Shown: one piece after another, positions 37,302 to 45,256 of the stretch | Layout of the letters: each line of letters opens with the position of its first letter | How positions within the stretch are numbered: position 1 is the first letter of the stretch | From: Thiotrichales bacterium | GTDB lineage: Bacteria > Pseudomonadota > Gammaproteobacteria > HK1 | DNA length: 64,000 nucleotides | Assembly: GCA_026709935.1 (NCBI GenBank) | Contig: JAPOSC010000004.1 | Coordinates: forward strand, 62,789 to 126,788 | Direction: 5' to 3' | Translations under genes and position numbers: made by a program | The notes under the pieces: generated by a model | The model's database searches: none | What the model was told of the DNA's origin: nothing | The model's input: only the letters and a program-made list of their open reading frames with translations

Positions 37302-38507
37302 TCAAGCCGCCGCCGCGCCTTGCTTTCGCTCCACCGCCCGGATCCCGGCCGTCACGCCGAGTCCGGCGATTCCGAGCGCCACCATCAGCATCCAGCCCTG
37401 CTCCCAGCTCCCGAACACGGCGACGAACCCCGCGAACACCGGCGGCCCGATCACCACGCCGACATGGGAGCCCTGCACCACGAATCCGTTGACGGTGGCC
37501 ACATGGCCGCGGTTCGGCGCGTGAACAGCGGTTCCGGCGAGGACCGCCGCAGGCAGCAGGCCCCCGACCGCGCTGAAGATCGTGGCAAGCGCGACCGCAA
37601 GCGGCGGCGCAAGAGCGGAGGAGAAGGCGCCGGCGGCACACGGCGCCATGACCAGAAAGGTGACCGCGAGCAGCTTCCAGCGGGCGACATCGCGATGGAG
37701 CAGCCAGGCGCCGACGAGACAGCCCAGGATGTTGGCGGCCACCACGAGCGCGCCGGCGAGCGCGGCCGCCTCCGGTGTGCTGCCGTGCGACTCGACCAGG
37801 AACGTCGGCATCCAGGTGGCCACGGCGAAGAACTGGACCGTGTAGCAGGCGAACGCGGCGGCGAGAAGCCAGGGCCCGGGACGGCGCAGCGCCTCGGTGC
37901 TGATGCGCCTGGGTACACCCGCTTGCCCCGAGGCATCTCTGGTGGCAATCAGCACGATGACGAGCACGACCGCCGTGAGGCCCGCATGGAGCAGCCACAG
38001 GCCGCGCCACCCCGCCCAGGGCAGCACGAGAGGAGCGCTCAGCATCGCGATGACCATTCCCGCCGGCATGTAGATGCTCCACGCCCCCAGCGCGAGCCCG
38101 TGATCGCGCGGGCGGGCGACGGCGACGATGATCCCGGGGGCGGCGACCGCGACGGTGACGAGACCGAAGCCGGACAGGACGCGCGTCGCGAGCAGGGCGG
38201 CGCCCGAGTCGGTGGTGGCGCCCCACACCGAGCCGACAACCAGAAACACGAGTCCTGCGGTGAGAACCCGGCGGGCGCCGAACCGGTCCGCGGCCAGCCC
38301 GCTCGCGATTCCGATGGTCGCCCCGATGAGGCTGAAGATCGAAGCGACCCATCCCGCCGCCACGAGACCGAGACCCAGCTCCTCACGCACAGCCGGCAGG
38401 GCGGGCGGCACCTTGCCGACATGAAGCGAGGCGGCGACTCCACTCGCAATCATGACGCTCACGACGAGCCACTGCGTGGCCGCCATGCGCTCCGGCGCGC
38501 GTGTCAT
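37302..38507 (-). CDS. Major facilitator superfamily transporter
   Basis: A 401-aa protein with twelve predicted transmembrane segments. The loop 2-3 motif A appears as GLAADRFGARRVLTAG and a second half-repeat follows the central loop (DASGQAGVPRRIS). No substrate-specific motif was recognised; cyanate/nitrate-like or drug exporters have similar layouts. It lies between the importer operon and the amidase on the same strand, so uptake or efflux of an amide product is possible. An alternative start is the ATG seven codons later. Confidence 0.85.
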   Translation of the reverse strand: MTRAPERMAATQWLVVSVMIASGVAASLHVGKVPPALPAVREELGLGLVAAGWVASIFSLIGATIGIASGLAADRFGARRVLTAGLVFLVVGSVWGATTDSGAALLATRVLSGFGLVTVAVAAPGIIVAVARPRDHGLALGAWSIYMPAGMVIAMLSAPLVLPWAGWRGLWLLHAGLTAVVLVIVLIATRDASGQAGVPRRISTEALRRPGPWLLAAAFACYTVQFFAVATWMPTFLVESHGSTPEAAALAGALVVAANILGCLVGAWLLHRDVARWKLLAVTFLVMAPCAAGAFSSALAPPLAVALATIFSAVGGLLPAAVLAGTAVHAPNRGHVATVNGFVVQGSHVGVVIGPPVFAGFVAVFGSWEQGWMLMVALGIAGLGVTAGIRAVERKQGAAAA

Positions 38508-38518
38508 CGCATCAACCC

Positions 38519-38600
38519 GAAAATTTCATCAATTCCCGGCAAGATTCGGAGAGCCGCTCAAACCTGGATGGCTCCGGTTCGAGGGCTTGGAGATGGTCGG
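38519..38600 (-). repeat. Partial gene-end repeat downstream of the amidase
   Basis: Read on the minus strand this matches the linker module of the family (CTCGAACCGGAGCCATCC, then TGAGCGGCTCTCCG and TTGCCGGGAATTG). The 12-bp hairpin module is missing. It sits 33 bases beyond the amidase stop in the amidase's orientation. Confidence 0.7.
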
Positions 38601-38632
38601 CATCCGCTTGCTTTGCAAGCCTGGCAGGCGGT

Positions 38633-40060
38633 TCAACCGAGCCAGTCGAGCGCCGGATGGCGCCGGTGCCAGTCGGTCGAGCGCTGGTAGGCGTGACCGA
38701 CGCGCAGCACCGGAGCCTCGTCGAAGGGCTTGCCGTAGATCATCAGTCCGACCGGCAGTCCGCTTGCGGTGAAGCCGCAGGGCACGCTCAGCCCGCACAA
38801 CGCCAGAATGTTGCCGATCGAGGTGTTGCGCAGTGCCTGCAGGTTGCGCTCGGCGTAGGTCTCGGTGCTCGCCAGCGCATCGGCCACCGGCGTCGGCGGC
38901 ACCATCACCGTCGGACAGAGCAGTCCGTCGATGCCGTCGAGCGCGTGCACCGTGTCCGCGCGCAGTTCCTCCCACGCCCGCACCGTCGCCAGGTACTCGT
39001 GCGCCGGAATGTCGCGGCCCTGCACGATGCGGAAGGCGACGATGGGGTCGAGCGCTTCAATGCTCGAATCGACGAGGTGGCGGTTGACCTCGTAGGCCTC
39101 GGCCGCGATCACGAGCCCCCGGGGGTTGAGACGCCGCGCCGCCGCGGCCGGCTCGAACTCGATGTCCACCACCTTCGCGCCGAGGGATTCCACGTGCGCG
39201 ATCGCCTCTCGCACCAGGCGCTCGACCTCGGCGTCGCAGTCCTCCCAGAACACCGCGCGCGGCACTCCGAGGGTCAGCCCGGAGACGCCCCGGCCGATCC
39301 CGCTCGTCACGTCGTGAGGCGTCTGGCCGCGGGTGGTGGAGTCGGCCGGATCGTGACCCTGCATCGCCTCGTAGACGATGGCGGCGTCCGCCGTGTCGCG
39401 GGTGAGCGGTCCCACGCTGTCGAGGCTCCGGCTCAGCGGGTAGACGCCGGCGCGGCTGATTCTCTCCACCGTGGTCTTGAGGCCGGTGACCCCGCACATG
39501 CTCGCGGGAATCCGGACCGACCCGCCGGTGTCGGATCCGAGCCCCATCGGCGCCATGCCTGCCGCCACCGCGACGCCGGTGCCCGAACTCGATCCACCGG
39601 GAAGGTGGGGGTCGGAATGCCAGGGGTTGTGCGGCGTGCCCTGGTCGGTGTTGATGCCGGCGCCGCCGTAGGCGAACTGCACCGTGATGGTCTTGCCGAG
39701 CAGCACCATCCCGGCCCTGGTGAGGCGGTCCACGACGGTGCAGTCGGCATCCGGCACGTTGTCGGCGAGCAGGCGGGTGCCCGCAGTGGTCGGCAGACCC
39801 GCCACGTCGTACAGGTCCTTGGCCACGTAGGGGATGCCATGCAGGGGACCGAGGTCGATGCCCGCGCCGAGCTGCGCATCGGCGGCCCGGGCCTGGGCAA
39901 GGGCGCGGTCGCGGCACACCACCGTGAACGCCCGCAGATGCGGCTCGAGCGCGTCGATCCGATCGAGGAAGTGCTCCGCAATCGCCACCGCCGTCAGTTC
40001 AGCGGCCCGAATCGCCCGTCCCAGCTCGACGATGGACCGGTAGTGGATGGGTGGTTGCAT
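38633..40060 (-). CDS. Amidase signature family amidase
   Basis: A 475-aa cytoplasmic amidase (AS family) hydrolysing an amide to acid and ammonia. The Ser-cisSer-Lys triad is visible: Lys in GIPYVAKDLYDV, the cis-Ser in GGSSSGTGVAVAAGM and the nucleophile Ser in GLGSDTGGSVRIPA. GGAG lies 8 nt before the ATG. It is distinguishable from GatA by lack of an adjacent gatB/gatC. Context with an importer and an MFS carrier suggests use of an exogenous amide. Confidence 0.9.
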   Translation of the reverse strand: MQPPIHYRSIVELGRAIRAAELTAVAIAEHFLDRIDALEPHLRAFTVVCRDRALAQARAADAQLGAGIDLGPLHGIPYVAKDLYDVAGLPTTAGTRLLADNVPDADCTVVDRLTRAGMVLLGKTITVQFAYGGAGINTDQGTPHNPWHSDPHLPGGSSSGTGVAVAAGMAPMGLGSDTGGSVRIPASMCGVTGLKTTVERISRAGVYPLSRSLDSVGPLTRDTADAAIVYEAMQGHDPADSTTRGQTPHDVTSGIGRGVSGLTLGVPRAVFWEDCDAEVERLVREAIAHVESLGAKVVDIEFEPAAAARRLNPRGLVIAAEAYEVNRHLVDSSIEALDPIVAFRIVQGRDIPAHEYLATVRAWEELRADTVHALDGIDGLLCPTVMVPPTPVADALASTETYAERNLQALRNTSIGNILALCGLSVPCGFTASGLPVGLMIYGKPFDEAPVLRVGHAYQRSTDWHRRHPALDWLG

Positions 40061-40190
40061 CGCGCGTTCTCCGGGGAGTGGTCAAGGCGCGCCTGCCTGG
40101 GCCGCGCGTCGATGTACAGATGCGACGGTACATCACGCCAGCGGGCTGGTCGAGGCTGGCTCGTAGGGAGAGCTTTCGGCTGTCCTTCAT

Positions 40191-40214
40191 TATCGAGTTC
40201 CGATAACATCGATA
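40191..40214 (+). promoter_or_regulatory. Candidate HigBA operator
   Basis: Three copies of the TATCG/CGATA half-site (40191-40195, 40201-40205, 40210-40214) lie directly before the higB ATG, the first two as an inverted repeat. HigA proteins bind such palindromes to repress their own operon. Confidence 0.5.
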
Positions 40215-40215
40215 C

Positions 40216-40515
40216 ATGATTTCGACGTTTGGGAACATCCTGGCGGAGGACCTGTTCAATGACAGGAGAAGCAGAGCAACCCGCTCGTTCCCCGCCGAAC
40301 TCCGCCGGGCAGCCAGAAGAAAGCTGCTCTATCTGCACGACGCAACGGACCTGCGAGATCTGAGAGCGCCACCGGGCAACCGGCTGGAGAGCCTGAAGGG
40401 GGACCGGAGCGGATTCCATTCCATCCGGATCAATGATCAGTGGCGGCTCGTCTTCAAATGGAGCACCGGATGTGCAAGTGATGTACGCGTAATCGACTAT
40501 CACCGATCGGGATGA
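40216..40515 (+). CDS. higB: HigB-type toxin (RelE/ParE fold)
   Basis: A 99-aa member of the plasmid-maintenance killer family, a ribosome-dependent mRNA interferase. Characteristic segments are AARRKLLYLHDATDLRDLRAPPGNRLESLKG and SIRINDQWRLVFKW. There is no Shine-Dalgarno sequence; the ATG directly abuts the putative operator, so translation may be leaderless. Its stop overlaps the antitoxin start (ATGA). Confidence 0.92.
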   Translation: MISTFGNILAEDLFNDRRSRATRSFPAELRRAARRKLLYLHDATDLRDLRAPPGNRLESLKGDRSGFHSIRINDQWRLVFKWSTGCASDVRVIDYHRSG

Positions 40516-40790
40516 ATACGATGGACAAGCAACCGGAGAGCCCCTTCCACCCCGGGGAAATGCTCCTCGAAGAGTTTCTTGCCCCCATGGGCATGAGCCA
40601 GGCGGCGTTTGCGAACAGGATTGGCTGGACGCGGACGCGACTCAATGAATTTGTCAGGGGCAAGCGAGGGGTGACCGCCGCCGCCGCCCTGGATCTGGCA
40701 GAAGCCCTGGGGACGTCTCCCAAGCTGTGGATGAACCTGCAGGCGACCTGGGATCTGGACAAGGCGGCCAGGGCGAAGAGAGTGGTTTGA
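40512..40790 (+). CDS. higA: HigA-type antitoxin (XRE family)
   Basis: A 92-aa helix-turn-helix antitoxin with HPGEMLLEEFLAPMGMSQAAFANRIGWTRTRLNEFVRGKRGVTAAAALDLAEALGTSPKLWMNLQATWDL, the standard HigA pattern. It neutralises HigB and autoregulates the operon. The toxin-first gene order is characteristic of higBA. Confidence 0.93.
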   Translation: MNTMDKQPESPFHPGEMLLEEFLAPMGMSQAAFANRIGWTRTRLNEFVRGKRGVTAAAALDLAEALGTSPKLWMNLQATWDLDKAARAKRVV

Positions 40791-40884
40791 CGATCGGAGA
40801 ATGAATTTCGAAGGCGCGACGAGGCACTGAAGGACTTTGCGTGTAGAGTCCGTTCCCGATCTGGCCGGAGAACCCGAGTACGCA

Positions 40885-41688
40885 ATGAGCATTCGAGATT
40901 GCAGGATCGTCATCGTCAACGACGACGGGATCGACGCCCGTGGACTGTCGATACTGGAACACGCCGCGCGGCGCTGCAGCGAGGACGTGTGGGTGGTCGC
41001 GCCGGCAGAGAACCAGAGCGGGCGCGGGCGCGCGATGAGCTGGAGGCAGAACGTGCAGGTGGAGCCGCGCGGCGAGCAGCGCTTCGCGGTCCACGGCACC
41101 CCCGCCGACTGCGTGCTCGTCGCGCTCAACGGGCTCCTCGGGGCGCGGGGCGCGGACCTCGTGGTCAGTGGCGTCAATGCCGGCTCGAACCTCGCGAACG
41201 ACATCGGCAGCTCCGGCACCATAGGCGCCTGCTTCGAGGCGGCGGAGCTGGGCGTTCCCGCCATCGCCTTCAGCCAGAGGCACGCCGGCCAGGGCGAGCG
41301 CCACGACTGGGCTTGCGCGGAAGCCCTGACCGCGCCCCTCCTGCCGCGTCTGTTCGACGCCCTGTGCGCGCCGCGCCAGGTACTGAGCGTCAATTACCCC
41401 GCGCCGGCGGACGGCGAGGCGGTGGCGGGACTCGAAGTGACGCACAGCGGCTGGCGCGCGGGGCCCATCTCGATCGAAGAGAGGCCCTCGATCCGAAACC
41501 GGCGCGTCTTCCACATCTACACGATTCGGGAAGACGAGCCGAACGCACCGGATTGCGACCTCGATCTCGTGCGCCGGGGCTACGTCACGGTGACGCCGCT
41601 CGGCATGGACCAGACCCGGCACCAGGATCTCGCCGGCATGCGGACGCGCTTGCAGGGCGTGCTTCCCTCCATGGCCGCGGCGGACTGA
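40885..41688 (+). CDS. surE: 5'/3'-nucleotidase SurE
   Basis: A 267-aa metal-dependent nucleotidase/exopolyphosphatase. ATG 40885 is chosen because homology starts there: IVIVNDDGIDARGLSILEHAA with the metal-binding DD (about residues 12-13). PAENQSGRGRAMS, GTPADCVLVALNGLL, VVSGVNAGSNLANDIGSSGTIGACFEA and SVNYPA are conserved. The usual partners pcm and nlpD are absent here; instead the gene sits between two toxin-antitoxin modules. Confidence 0.92.
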   Translation: MSIRDCRIVIVNDDGIDARGLSILEHAARRCSEDVWVVAPAENQSGRGRAMSWRQNVQVEPRGEQRFAVHGTPADCVLVALNGLLGARGADLVVSGVNAGSNLANDIGSSGTIGACFEAAELGVPAIAFSQRHAGQGERHDWACAEALTAPLLPRLFDALCAPRQVLSVNYPAPADGEAVAGLEVTHSGWRAGPISIEERPSIRNRRVFHIYTIREDEPNAPDCDLDLVRRGYVTVTPLGMDQTRHQDLAGMRTRLQGVLPSMAAAD

Positions 41689-41842
41689 ACGCCGGAACTT
41701 CCGGCGCGCGCTTCAGCCGCGAGATCGACGATGGCGAGCCAAGTGCGACGCCGGGGCGGCGGGGCGGGGAAGAGATGATCGCGTTAGCATGATCAGGTCA
41801 GGTTGATGGTCGGGCGGGTGGCGTCACACTGGAGGGGACACC

Positions 41843-42049
41843 ATGCGATACAAAGTGGTTCTGCGGAAATCGGAAGAGGGGTACAGCGTTTCCTGTCCGG
41901 GCCTTCCGGGCTGCTGGTCCCAAGGTGCCAGCGAAGCGGAAGCCCTGGATAACATTCGGAGCGCCATAAGGGAGTACCTTGGCGTTGTCGAGGAACTGCT
42001 GCGGGAAACGCCGGAGATCGAAGTTCGGGAGCTGGACGTCGCGGTATGA
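41843..42049 (+). CDS. hicB: HicB-type antitoxin
   Basis: A 68-aa HicB-like protein with the degraded-RNase-H fold: YKVVLRKSEEGYSVSCPGLPGCWSQGASEAEALDNIRSAIREYLGVVEELL. GGAGGGG lies just upstream. It lacks the C-terminal DNA-binding domain of longer HicB proteins, so autoregulation must differ or be absent. It is followed three bases later by the toxin. Confidence 0.88.
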   Translation: MRYKVVLRKSEEGYSVSCPGLPGCWSQGASEAEALDNIRSAIREYLGVVEELLRETPEIEVRELDVAV

Positions 42050-42052
42050 CCC

Positions 42053-42265
42053 ATGCCGAGGTTGCCCGGGATCAATCATCGACGAGCTGTTCAGGCGTTG
42101 GAGAAAGCCGGTTATCGCATCGTTCGTGAGGGTAGGCACATCGTGATGTCGGACGGCACCCATATTCTCACCATTCCGCGGCACAACCCGATCAATGCAT
42201 TCACCATGGGCAGTATCGTTCGAGACGCAGGGATAGCTCTGGAGGATTTTCGTACGTTCTTGTAG
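42053..42265 (+). CDS. hicA: HicA-type toxin (mRNA interferase)
   Basis: A 70-aa YcfA/HicA family toxin with a double-stranded-RNA-binding-like fold. LPGINHRRAVQALEKAGYRIVREGRHIVMSDGTHILTIPRHNPINAFTMGSIVRDAGI contains the catalytic His in GRHIVM. Order is antitoxin then toxin, the reverse of E. coli hicAB but common in chromosomal copies. Confidence 0.9.
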   Translation: MPRLPGINHRRAVQALEKAGYRIVREGRHIVMSDGTHILTIPRHNPINAFTMGSIVRDAGIALEDFRTFL

Positions 42266-42398
42266 TGGCAGGTCTGTCGGAGCCGCGAAACGTGTGGTGT
42301 CGCGCCGTCGAGGTCGTACGATCGAGGGACGTCTCCGAGCAGAGCATCCGCCGGCTGCATGAGGATCGGTGTCGATATGCGAGCCGATCCGGAAACGC

Positions 42399-43430
42399 TC
42401 AATCGGTGGCTGGCCGTTCAAGGCGGTAGACCCGCGCTGCGGTATCGTGAAAGAGGTGTGCGCGTTCGTCCGCCGAGTAGTCGGCGGTGAGTCGCTTGAA
42501 CGCGTTCCACAGCACGCCGTAGCTGCAGCTCACCTTCTCCACCGGGAAGTTCGATTCGAACATGCAGCGCTCGACGCCGAAGCGCTCGATGGTGTGTTCG
42601 TAGTAGCGGCGCGTGGCCTCCATCAGCTCCCGGCTCGTCGGGGGCGACTCGCGTTCGTGCCAGCCGAAACCGTTGACCTCCATCGCGATGCCGCCGAGCT
42701 TCGCGACGACGTTCGGGCACTCGGCCAGCGGCCCGATCGAGCGCCGCCACTCGGCGAACACCTCGTCCGCCCGACCCGCACAAGGGCCGATCCCCAGCGG
42801 ACCGCCGAAGTGATCGAGGACGATGGTGGTGTCGGGGAACGCGCGCGCGAGATCGGTCAGGGCCGGGATCTGGGGGTGGTAGCACCAGCCTTCGAACGAC
42901 AGATCTCGCGGCGCGAGGTGGCTGAAACCGGCCCGAAAGCGCGAGTCGAGGTACATGTCGGGCGCGGGCTCGGTGCGATGGTTGGGCACATCGGGGCTTT
43001 CGTGCCAAGCCGCGCCCTGCCGGATGCCCCGGAAGCGTCCGCCGCCGGCGGCGATCTGGCGATCGAGGACCTCCGCCACCGCGTCTCCTCGATCGAGGTA
43101 CGCGGTCCCGACGATGCCGGCGGCGATGCGGGTCGGACCGTACAGGCCCGACGCGCTCATCGCGGCGATGCCGTTGACGAACTCGGTCTCGCCAATCGGG
43201 CGAAGCATCTCGGGGCCGTCGGCCCTGAACATCGCCCCGCACTCGATGAACACCGTCGACACGACATTGTGGCCGGGCGACAGGTCCTCCAGGAAGTCGT
43301 CGAGCAGATAGCTAGGCGCTACCCCCGTGGTGCGCAAACCCCACAGGTGATGGTGCGGATCACAGATCGGCAGCTCCGGCTCCAGAGCCGGCTCGACGGT
43401 GCGCGCGAGCCATTCGTGGTTCGTCGACAT
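42399..43430 (-). CDS. Amidohydrolase family protein (Amidohydro_2, COG3618-like)
   Basis: A 343-aa TIM-barrel metal hydrolase. ATG 43430 is preserved by GGAGGAG 9 nt upstream. The metal motif is ICDPHHHLWG (about residues 22-31); DHFGGPLG and MFESNFPVEK are hallmarks of this lactonase/decarboxylase-like branch that includes 2-pyrone-4,6-dicarboxylate and sugar lactonases. The substrate is unknown. The gene stands alone on the minus strand after the hicBA pair. Confidence 0.88.
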   Translation of the reverse strand: MSTNHEWLARTVEPALEPELPICDPHHHLWGLRTTGVAPSYLLDDFLEDLSPGHNVVSTVFIECGAMFRADGPEMLRPIGETEFVNGIAAMSASGLYGPTRIAAGIVGTAYLDRGDAVAEVLDRQIAAGGGRFRGIRQGAAWHESPDVPNHRTEPAPDMYLDSRFRAGFSHLAPRDLSFEGWCYHPQIPALTDLARAFPDTTIVLDHFGGPLGIGPCAGRADEVFAEWRRSIGPLAECPNVVAKLGGIAMEVNGFGWHERESPPTSRELMEATRRYYEHTIERFGVERCMFESNFPVEKVSCSYGVLWNAFKRLTADYSADERAHLFHDTAARVYRLERPATD

Positions 43431-43485
43431 GCTCGATCGCTCCTCCACCATGTTTGCGGGGCACTGCGTCGCACGTAAATTCTTC

Positions 43486-44067
43486 TCAGTGACAGATCCA
43501 CAGTCCCCGGTTCGGAATCACGAGGCGGGAGAATTCCGCGGACTTCAGCGCGCTCACCGCATCGCGGTCGCCGGCTTGCACCGAAACGACGATCCAGCCC
43601 GGCACCGCCGACTCGCGCTCGTAGCGCATGGTGGTCATCGGTTCGAGCTCCACTTTGAACGCTGCGATGGTCGCGGTGTCGTCGAGAAGAACGGCGTATT
43701 CGGCGCGTCCATCGATCACGTGACCGGCGGCTTCGAGCATCACGAGCTGGGACTGGGCGTAGAGCTCGAAGAATCTCACGCCGAGGACCGCAGCCCGGTC
43801 GAGAATGCCGGCCGACCATGCAAAGGCAACGACGAACAGGAGCCCGGCGAGATACAGGGTCCGGCGCGACCGCCCGGAGACACCCCAGTCACCGGCTCGC
43901 CGGCGTACCGACGAGCCGATCCGATCATCGGCTCGCCTACGCGGTGACGACCCGATCCGATCATCGGCTCGCCTGCGCGGTGACGACCCGATCCGATCAT
44001 CGGGTCGCCGACGCGACGGCGCCGACGGCGGCACGGGATTCGGATTGCGCGGCAACGATGCGGTCAT
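43486..44067 (-). CDS. Hypothetical membrane protein with N-terminal tandem repeats
   Basis: A 193-aa protein of unknown function. The cytoplasmic N-terminus carries two and a half copies of a 12-residue repeat (RRRADDRIGSSP), then a single transmembrane helix (TLYLAGLLFVVAFAWSAGI, about residues 70-88). The remaining ~100 residues are probably periplasmic, with VMLEAAGHVIDGRAEYAVLLDD and VVSVQAGDRDAVSALKSA. It ends 56 bases before the amidohydrolase start. The ribosome site is weak, and an upstream start is possible. Confidence 0.6.
   Translation of the reverse strand: MTASLPRNPNPVPPSAPSRRRPDDRIGSSPRRRADDRIGSSPRRRADDRIGSSVRRRAGDWGVSGRSRRTLYLAGLLFVVAFAWSAGILDRAAVLGVRFFELYAQSQLVMLEAAGHVIDGRAEYAVLLDDTATIAAFKVELEPMTTMRYERESAVPGWIVVSVQAGDRDAVSALKSAEFSRLVIPNRGLWICH
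43918..44010 (-). repeat. In-frame 36-bp tandem repeat
   Basis: GATCCGATCATCGG recurs at 43918, 43954 and 43990, an exact 36-bp period encoding the 12-residue repeat of the membrane protein. Two full units and a partial third are present. Confidence 0.85.
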
Positions 44068-44458
44068 GACGGGAAGTGTACTCCGATTCGTCCGGAGCCC
44101 AGCGTGCCCCGCGCGCCGGACGGCGGGGGTGGTCCGCTCGCAACCGGTCATTCCCACCGACGCTCCCGCCGGCCATCACGCGGCGGGATTTCGGTGGAGT
44201 TTCGGCCTCCGGGGCACCCGGTCAGGGTGATTTCGAGCGCATGTCCGGGTTCAGCGGAAATTGCTGATGGGCGGCCAATACGCAACCAATCGGTTTGACC
44301 ATTTGGAAGGATCATGCTCTGATTCGATCCGGGATCGCGGGTCGGAAGGACGCCGCGAGTCGGGAGCGGAAGGCCGACACGCAAACAATGCCCCGGATAC
44401 GGCGTCGGACCTCCGCTCGCACCGACCCCCGACGTGGAGGCATGCCGAGGATGCGCGG
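44068..44458. other. Divergent intergenic region upstream of the creatininase operon
   Basis: No gene. Contains a possible promoter at 44295-44323 and, around 44175-44235, a stretch resembling the degenerate repeat found upstream of ctaA. Confidence 0.4.
44295..44323 (+). promoter_or_regulatory. Candidate promoter of the creatininase/ABC operon
   Basis: TTGACC (44295-44300), 17 bases, then TCTGAT (44318-44323), which matches four of six -10 consensus positions. It lies in locally A+T-rich sequence 136 bases before the first ATG. Confidence 0.3.
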
Positions 44459-45256
44459 ATGAAGCGTTTCTGGATCGACCATACGAGCGAGGAGTTCTCG
44501 CGCCTGCCGCACGAACGGCTGATTGCGGTGCTTCCCCTCGGCGCGGTGGAGCAGCATGGCCCGCACCTGCCGCTGTCGGTCGATGCCTGCGTGGTCGATG
44601 CGCTCGCGCGCAAGGTGGCCGCTGCGCTGCCTGCGGACAGCCCCGCCGTCTTCCTCCCGACCCAGGCCATCGGCAAGAGCAACGAGCACCTGAGCTATCC
44701 CGGAACGCTGACTCTGAGCGCCGAGACGGTGATCGCGGCGTGGTGCGAGATCGGCGCCTCGGTCGCCCGCGCCGGGGTGCGCAAGATGGTGCTGTTCAAC
44801 TCGCACGGCGGCAACATCCCGGTTATCGACATCGTCGCCCGGGAGCTGCGCGTGCGTCACGAGATGTTCGTGGTCAGCATGAACTGGTGGGCGGGTGGCC
44901 TGCCGGAGGGGATGTACCCGCCGGACGAGCTGCGCCACGGGATCCATGCCGGCGACATGGAGACTTCGGTGATGCTGTCACTCGATCCGGACAACGTCGA
45001 CATGGCCAGGGCCCGTAATTTCCACTCGCGCACCCGCGACTGGGAGGCCGACAGCCGGCATCTCTCGCTCGCCCGGGCGCGGCCGGCGTGGCAGATCGAG
45101 GACCTCAACCCGGCCGGGGCGTGTGGCAACGCCGCCGCCGCCACGCTGGAGAAGGGCGAGGCGACCGTGGCGTTCGCGGTCGAGCGGCTGGTCGAGGTGC
45201 TCGCCGATATCGATCGCGTGTCCCTCGACGGGCTCGCGAACAAGCCGGAGTGGTGA
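44459..45256 (+). CDS. Creatininase family amidohydrolase
   Basis: A 265-aa metal-dependent hydrolase of the creatinine amidohydrolase superfamily, whose members open cyclic amides or formamides. ATG 44459 has GAGG 8 nt upstream. Metal ligands are visible in LPLGAVEQHGPHLPLSVDA (Glu, His, Asp), SHGGN and GDMETS. It is the first gene of a probable seven-gene operon; its TGA overlaps the next gene's GTG. It resembles uncharacterised members more than true creatininase, and the substrate is unknown. Confidence 0.88.
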   Translation: MKRFWIDHTSEEFSRLPHERLIAVLPLGAVEQHGPHLPLSVDACVVDALARKVAAALPADSPAVFLPTQAIGKSNEHLSYPGTLTLSAETVIAAWCEIGASVARAGVRKMVLFNSHGGNIPVIDIVARELRVRHEMFVVSMNWWAGGLPEGMYPPDELRHGIHAGDMETSVMLSLDPDNVDMARARNFHSRTRDWEADSRHLSLARARPAWQIEDLNPAGACGNAAAATLEKGEATVAFAVERLVEVLADIDRVSLDGLANKPEW

